Positions 58,088 to 64,000 of a stretch of 64,000 nt of DNA are shown piece after piece. This DNA comes from Mycolicibacterium doricum. GTDB lineage: Bacteria; Actinomycetota; Actinomycetes; Mycobacteriales; Mycobacteriaceae. The stretch covers positions 682,001 to 746,000 of the forward strand of contig NZ_AP022605.1 in NCBI RefSeq assembly GCF_010728155.1, written 5' to 3'. Position numbers and translations under genes: made by a program. The notes under the pieces are model-generated. The model was not told the origin of the DNA. It ran no database searches and worked only from the letters and a program-made list of their open reading frames with translations. Position 1 is the stretch's first letter, and each line of letters opens with the position of its first letter.

Positions 58088-59252
58088 TTTCACACGTCGA
58101 TCCTTCAACGGCGGCGATCCGTCGCTGCCCGAGCTCAACCAGACCGACCGTCTGCTGGACGCGCTCGCCGGTGAACAACCGGTGTATCCGAACGACTCCG
58201 GTGAGGCCGAGCTGGCCTACCTGCTGGCCGGCTGGCGTGACGAGGTCCGTCAGCCATCGATGGCCGCTGTCGTGACACCGCGTGACGCGGCGATCGCGCT
58301 GGACCGTGCTACCACGAGCACAGCCCGCCGCCGGTTCTCGCTGGCCGTCGTCGGATCCGTGGCCGCGGCGGTGCTGTGCCTCGGTGGTTTCGGCTCGGTG
58401 GTCTACAGCGCGGGCCCGGACGACCCGCTGTACGGCCTACGCACCATGCTGTTCGGCGAACAGCATGGTGCGACCCGCGACGACCAGGTCGCATTGGCTG
58501 CGCAGACCCAGATGGCCGAGGTGGAGCAGCTCATCGAGCAGGGTGAGTGGACCGCGGCGCAGGAGAGGTTGGAGACGTTGACGACCACGGTCGCCGCGGT
58601 CGGGGACACCAGCCGCCAACAGGAACTCGTCGACCAGTGGCAGCAGCTGTCGGTGAAGGTTCAAACCCGCAATCCCGAGGCGACAGTACCGCCGAACGCT
58701 GCGCCGGTGGTGCTGCCCGAGATCCCCTCGAACCTGCCGCTGCCCGCACTCCTGTCACCGGACGCCACGTCGCCGTCGAGCAGCCCAGCGCCGTCGGACG
58801 GCAGCTCGCCGGGCACGACCCCCCCGCCGTCCACGGATGCCTCGGTGCCGCTGGCGACGACACCGCCAGATCCGTCGACCTCCGCGCCGGGGTACACGTC
58901 ATTGCCACCCGCGCCGTCACCCACCCCGACGACGGCGCCCACGGCGGCGTCGTCGCAGTCGCCGGCTCCGGCGTCGCCAGCCACGACGACCACCCGGGGG
59001 CCCGTCGAGTTGCCGCCGTCCTCGCGGCCGGTGACGACGACGCCGACCACGACGCTCGCACCGACGACCACGACGGATGCGTCCCCAGTGGCGGAGCCCG
59101 AGGCCGAGATCGAGGTCGAGGCTGAGCTGCCGACTCGGTCGGCGCCGACCGTCGAGCAGCCGACGGTCGAGCAGCCGGAGATCGCTGCGCCGGTGGTCAC
59201 CACAACGGTCGTGTTACCGCTGCTGCCGGGCAGCGCTGAAGAAGGAGAGTGA
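58080..59252 (+). CDS. rsdA: Anti-sigma-D factor RsdA
   Basis: 390 aa. The cytoplasmic N-terminal sigma-binding domain (LNQTDRLLDALAGEQPVYPND...ELAYLLAGWRDEVR, residues 19-60) is followed by a membrane helix (87-110) and an extracytoplasmic part with a helical segment and a long Pro/Ser/Thr-rich tail. The tail is longer than in M. tuberculosis Rv3413c and contains a duplicated VEQPT unit (59146-59175). In the family, RsdA is degraded stepwise to release SigD. Confidence 0.93.
   Translation: MPDFTRRSFNGGDPSLPELNQTDRLLDALAGEQPVYPNDSGEAELAYLLAGWRDEVRQPSMAAVVTPRDAAIALDRATTSTARRRFSLAVVGSVAAAVLCLGGFGSVVYSAGPDDPLYGLRTMLFGEQHGATRDDQVALAAQTQMAEVEQLIEQGEWTAAQERLETLTTTVAAVGDTSRQQELVDQWQQLSVKVQTRNPEATVPPNAAPVVLPEIPSNLPLPALLSPDATSPSSSPAPSDGSSPGTTPPPSTDASVPLATTPPDPSTSAPGYTSLPPAPSPTPTTAPTAASSQSPAPASPATTTTRGPVELPPSSRPVTTTPTTTLAPTTTTDASPVAEPEAEIEVEAELPTRSAPTVEQPTVEQPEIAAPVVTTTVVLPLLPGSAEEGE
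59145..59174 (+). repeat. 15-bp tandem repeat in the rsdA tail
   Basis: CCGACCGTCGAGCAG followed by CCGACGGTCGAGCAG (one mismatch), encoding repeated PTVEQ. Confidence 0.8.
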
Positions 59253-59260
59253 CGAACCGC

Positions 59261-61354
<2,094 letters not shown>

Positions 61355-61371
61355 CGGACTGGAACAGCACT

Positions 61372-62520
61372 GTGCGAGACATGGTCGAAATCGGTATGGG
61401 GCGCACCGCCCGCCGTACCTACGAACTGCACGACATCAACATCGTGCCGTCGCGCCGCACCCGTTCGTCGAAGGACGTGTCGACGGCGTGGCAGCTCGAC
61501 GCCTACCGGTTCGAGATCCCGGTGGTGTCTCATCCGACGGACGCGCTGGTGTCGCCGGAGTTCGCGATCGAACTCGGCCGACTCGGCGGGCTCGGCGTCC
61601 TCAACGGCGAAGGCCTGATCGGCAGGCATGCCGACGTCGAGGAGAAGATCCGGGAGGTTGTCGAGGCCGCCGACAAGGAGCCCGATCCGTCGGCGGCGAT
61701 CCGGCTGCTGCAGCAGCTGCATGCCGCACCATTGGACCCCGGCCTGCTGGGTGCGGCCGTGTCCCGCATCCGCGACGCGGGAGTGACGACGGCGGTGCGG
61801 GTGAGCCCGCAGAACGCCGAGGCGTTGACCCCGACGCTGCTGCAGGCGGGCATCGACCTGCTGGTCATCCAGGGCACCATCGTGTCGGCCGAGCGGGTCG
61901 CCTACTCGGAGACCGCGGCCGGTGAACCGCTCAACCTCAAGACGTTCATCTCCGAACTCGACATCCCGGTGGTGGCGGGCGGCGTGCTGGACCACCGGAC
62001 CGCACTTCACCTGATGCGCACGGGAGCGGCCGGGGTGATCGTCGGCTACGGATCGACGTCCAACGTCACCACCAGCGACGAGGTGCTGGGCATCAGCGTG
62101 CCGATGGCCACCGCGATCGCCGACGCCGCCGCCGCCCGCCGTGAGTACCTCGACGAGACCGGCGGACGGTACGTGCACGTGCTGGCCGACGGCGACATCC
62201 ACACCTCCGGCGACCTGGCGAAGGCGATCGCCTGCGGCGCCGACGCGGTGGTGCTCGGCACACCGCTGGCGCGCGCGGCCGAGGCGTTGGGAGGCGGATG
62301 GTTCTGGCCCGCGGCCGCCGCGCACCCCTCGCTGCCCCGCGGTGCGCTGCTGCAGGTGGCGCTCGGCGAACGGCCGTCGCTGGAACAGGTGCTCACCGGG
62401 CCCTCGGACGATCCGTTCGGATCGCTCAACCTGGTCGGCGGACTGCGCCGTTCGATGGCCAAGGCGGGTTACTGCGATCCCAAGGAGTTTCAGAAGGTCG
62501 GCCTCACGGTCGGCGCCTAG
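61372..62520 (+). CDS. guaB3: IMPDH-family protein GuaB3
   Basis: 382 aa from GTG 61372 (ATG 61381 also possible; it gives the MVEIGMGRTARRTYEL start seen in other mycobacteria). The barrel lacks CBS domains. Where GuaB2 has GPGSICTT, this protein has GYGSTSNVTT, so the IMPDH catalytic cysteine is missing. The actual reaction or regulatory role is unresolved. Operon with guaB2. Confidence 0.93.
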   Translation: MRDMVEIGMGRTARRTYELHDINIVPSRRTRSSKDVSTAWQLDAYRFEIPVVSHPTDALVSPEFAIELGRLGGLGVLNGEGLIGRHADVEEKIREVVEAADKEPDPSAAIRLLQQLHAAPLDPGLLGAAVSRIRDAGVTTAVRVSPQNAEALTPTLLQAGIDLLVIQGTIVSAERVAYSETAAGEPLNLKTFISELDIPVVAGGVLDHRTALHLMRTGAAGVIVGYGSTSNVTTSDEVLGISVPMATAIADAAAARREYLDETGGRYVHVLADGDIHTSGDLAKAIACGADAVVLGTPLARAAEALGGGWFWPAAAAHPSLPRGALLQVALGERPSLEQVLTGPSDDPFGSLNLVGGLRRSMAKAGYCDPKEFQKVGLTVGA

Positions 62521-62629
62521 CTGAGTGCTTTGCCCCGGGCAGACGCAGAACCGCCTTGGGAGCCGGTCTCGAACGCGATTCTGTGTCTGGTCGTGCTGGC
62601 TCAGTTTCCCATTGGCCCATACTGGTGTG

Positions 62630-64000
62630 ATGCAGCCTGACTACGACGTCCTGATCATCGGTTCGGGGTTCGGCGGCAGCGTGACCGCGCTGCGCCTCAC
62701 AGAGAAGGGTTACCGCGTTGGCGTACTTGAAGCGGGCCGCCGCTTCGCCGACGAAGAGTTCGCGAAGACCTCGTGGGACCTCCGGAACTTCCTGTGGGCA
62801 CCGCAACTGGGTTGCTACGGCATCCAGCGCATCCATCTGCTCCGCGACGTCCTCATCCTGGCCGGCGCGGGTGTCGGCGGCGGATCGCTGAACTACGCCA
62901 ACACCCTCTACGTGCCGCGCGAGCCGTTCTTCAACGACCCGCAGTGGAAACACATCACCGACTGGAACGAGGAGTTGCTGCCCCACTACGAGCAAGCCCA
63001 ACGGATGCTCGGCGTGGTCCCGAACCCGACGTTCACCGACGCCGACCGCGTCGTGAAGGAGGTCGCCGAGGACATGGGCGTCGGCGACACCTTCGTGCCC
63101 ACACCGGTCGGGGTGTTCTTCGGGCCGGACGGGCAGAAGACCCCGGGCAAGACGGTGCCCGACCCGTACTTCGGTGGTGCCGGCCCGGCCCGCAGGGGCT
63201 GCATCGAGGTCGGCGAATGCATGACCGGATGCCGCCACAACGCCAAGAACACGCTGGTGAAGAACTACCTCTACCTCGCCGAGAAGGCGGGCACCGAGGT
63301 GCATCCGCTCACCACGGTGACCAGCTTCGAACAGCGCGACGACGGCGTCTGGGAGGTGACCACCGTGCGCACCGGCCGAAAGCTGCGGCGCCAGAAGCGG
63401 ACCTTCACCGCCACCAACCTCGTTCTCGCGGCGGGCACCTTCGGCACCCAGAAGCTGCTGTTCAAGATGCGCGACACCGGCAAGCTGCCGGAGTTGTCCG
63501 ACCGGCTGGGCATGCTGACCCGCACGAACTCGGAGTCCATCGTCGGTGCAGGGCGGTTGGAGGCCGCCGACGACCTCGACCTCACCCACGGGGTTGCCAT
63601 CACCTCGTCGATCCACCCGACATCGGACACCCACATCGAACCGGTGCGCTACGGCAAGGGTTCCAACGCGATGGGGCTGCTGCAGACGCTGATGACCGAC
63701 GGCGCCGGCCCGGAGGGTACCGATGTGCCACGCTGGAAGCAACTGATCACCAACGCGCGCAACGACCCGCACGGCTCCGTCCGGCTGCTCAACGTGCGGC
63801 GGTGGAGCGAGCGGACGTTGATTGCGCTGGTCATGCAGAACCTCGACAACTCGATCACAACGTTCACCAAACGCACCAGGTTCGGTACCCGGCGGCTGAC
63901 GAGCAAACAGGGCCACGGTGAGCCAAACCCGACATGGATCCCCGTGGGTAACGAGGTGACGCGGCGGATCGCCGAGAAGATCGACGGTGTCGCGGGCGGC
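62630..64000 (+). CDS. choD: Cholesterol oxidase (GMC family), 3' end missing
   Basis: 457 residues are visible from ATG 62630 and the frame runs off the right edge. FAD-binding GSGFGGSVTALRL (residues 10-22) and AGAGVGGGSLNYANTLYVP are typical of GMC-type cholesterol oxidases of the ChoD (Rv3409c) group. CATACT about 7 bp before the ATG, with no Shine-Dalgarno, suggests a leaderless mRNA. A hairpin with stem CAGACGCAGAA/TTCTGTGTCTG (62540-62589) after guaB3 may separate the transcripts. Confidence 0.92.
   Translation, partial: MQPDYDVLIIGSGFGGSVTALRLTEKGYRVGVLEAGRRFADEEFAKTSWDLRNFLWAPQLGCYGIQRIHLLRDVLILAGAGVGGGSLNYANTLYVPREPFFNDPQWKHITDWNEELLPHYEQAQRMLGVVPNPTFTDADRVVKEVAEDMGVGDTFVPTPVGVFFGPDGQKTPGKTVPDPYFGGAGPARRGCIEVGECMTGCRHNAKNTLVKNYLYLAEKAGTEVHPLTTVTSFEQRDDGVWEVTTVRTGRKLRRQKRTFTATNLVLAAGTFGTQKLLFKMRDTGKLPELSDRLGMLTRTNSESIVGAGRLEAADDLDLTHGVAITSSIHPTSDTHIEPVRYGKGSNAMGLLQTLMTDGAGPEGTDVPRWKQLITNARNDPHGSVRLLNVRRWSERTLIALVMQNLDNSITTFTKRTRFGTRRLTSKQGHGEPNPTWIPVGNEVTRRIAEKIDGVAGG

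Overview
The window is high-GC actinobacterial DNA. Gene content and order point to a fast-growing mycobacterium (Mycolicibacterium type). From the ribosomal alpha operon to choD, the genes follow the order known for the Mycobacterium tuberculosis Rv3462c-Rv3409c block: infA-rpmJ-rpsM-rpsK-rpsD-rpoA-rplQ-truA, two cutinases, the ESX-4 locus, rplM-rpsI, glmM, a WXG100-like pair, glmS, nnr, gadB, alr, the tsaE-tsaB-rimI-tsaD set, groES-groEL1, whiB3, sigD-rsdA, guaB2-guaB3 and choD. No species is named because only relatedness can be judged from the sequence.

Positions 1-16840 are a stress island of the DosR-regulon (hypoxia/dormancy) type. It holds a partial E2 acyltransferase, a RafH-like ribosome hibernation factor, a zinc alcohol dehydrogenase, a 30-residue membrane peptide, universal stress proteins, a CNNM/CBS membrane protein, a HAD phosphatase fused to a P-loop ATPase, and two P-type cation ATPases, one clearly CtpF. 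Four palindromic sequences resemble DosR boxes. The island decays at its right edge, where a Usp gene and a GNAT gene each carry a one-base frameshift. A degraded IS200/IS605-family element (tnpA and tnpB relics) lies just before infA. A structured sequence from that element also occurs at 4945-5046, where it supplies the C-terminus of another gene.

Positions 17972-36045 hold translation genes, cutinases and the ESX-4 type VII secretion locus (eccB4, mycP4, eccD4, eccC4, an Rv3446c-like protein, esxU, esxT), followed by rplM-rpsI. The divergent eccD4/eccC4 promoter region contains six copies of a 14-bp repeat.

Positions 36046-64000 carry cell-wall precursor genes (glmM, glmS, alr), metabolite repair (nnr), tRNA t6A synthesis (tsaE/B/D), chaperonins under a CIRCE operator, redox and sigma regulators (whiB3, sigD/rsdA), purine synthesis (guaB2/guaB3) and cholesterol oxidase. 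A type I DAHP synthase gene is preceded by a small leader ORF with clustered Tyr-Trp-Arg-Phe codons and a strong intrinsic terminator. This looks like a ribosome-mediated attenuator and is the most interesting regulatory find.

Two themes cross the window. First, short perfect or near-perfect tandem duplications (14-27 bp) are unusually dense. One of them, a 16-bp duplication, frameshifts gadB. Second, five accessory genes are broken by small indels while all the housekeeping genes are intact.
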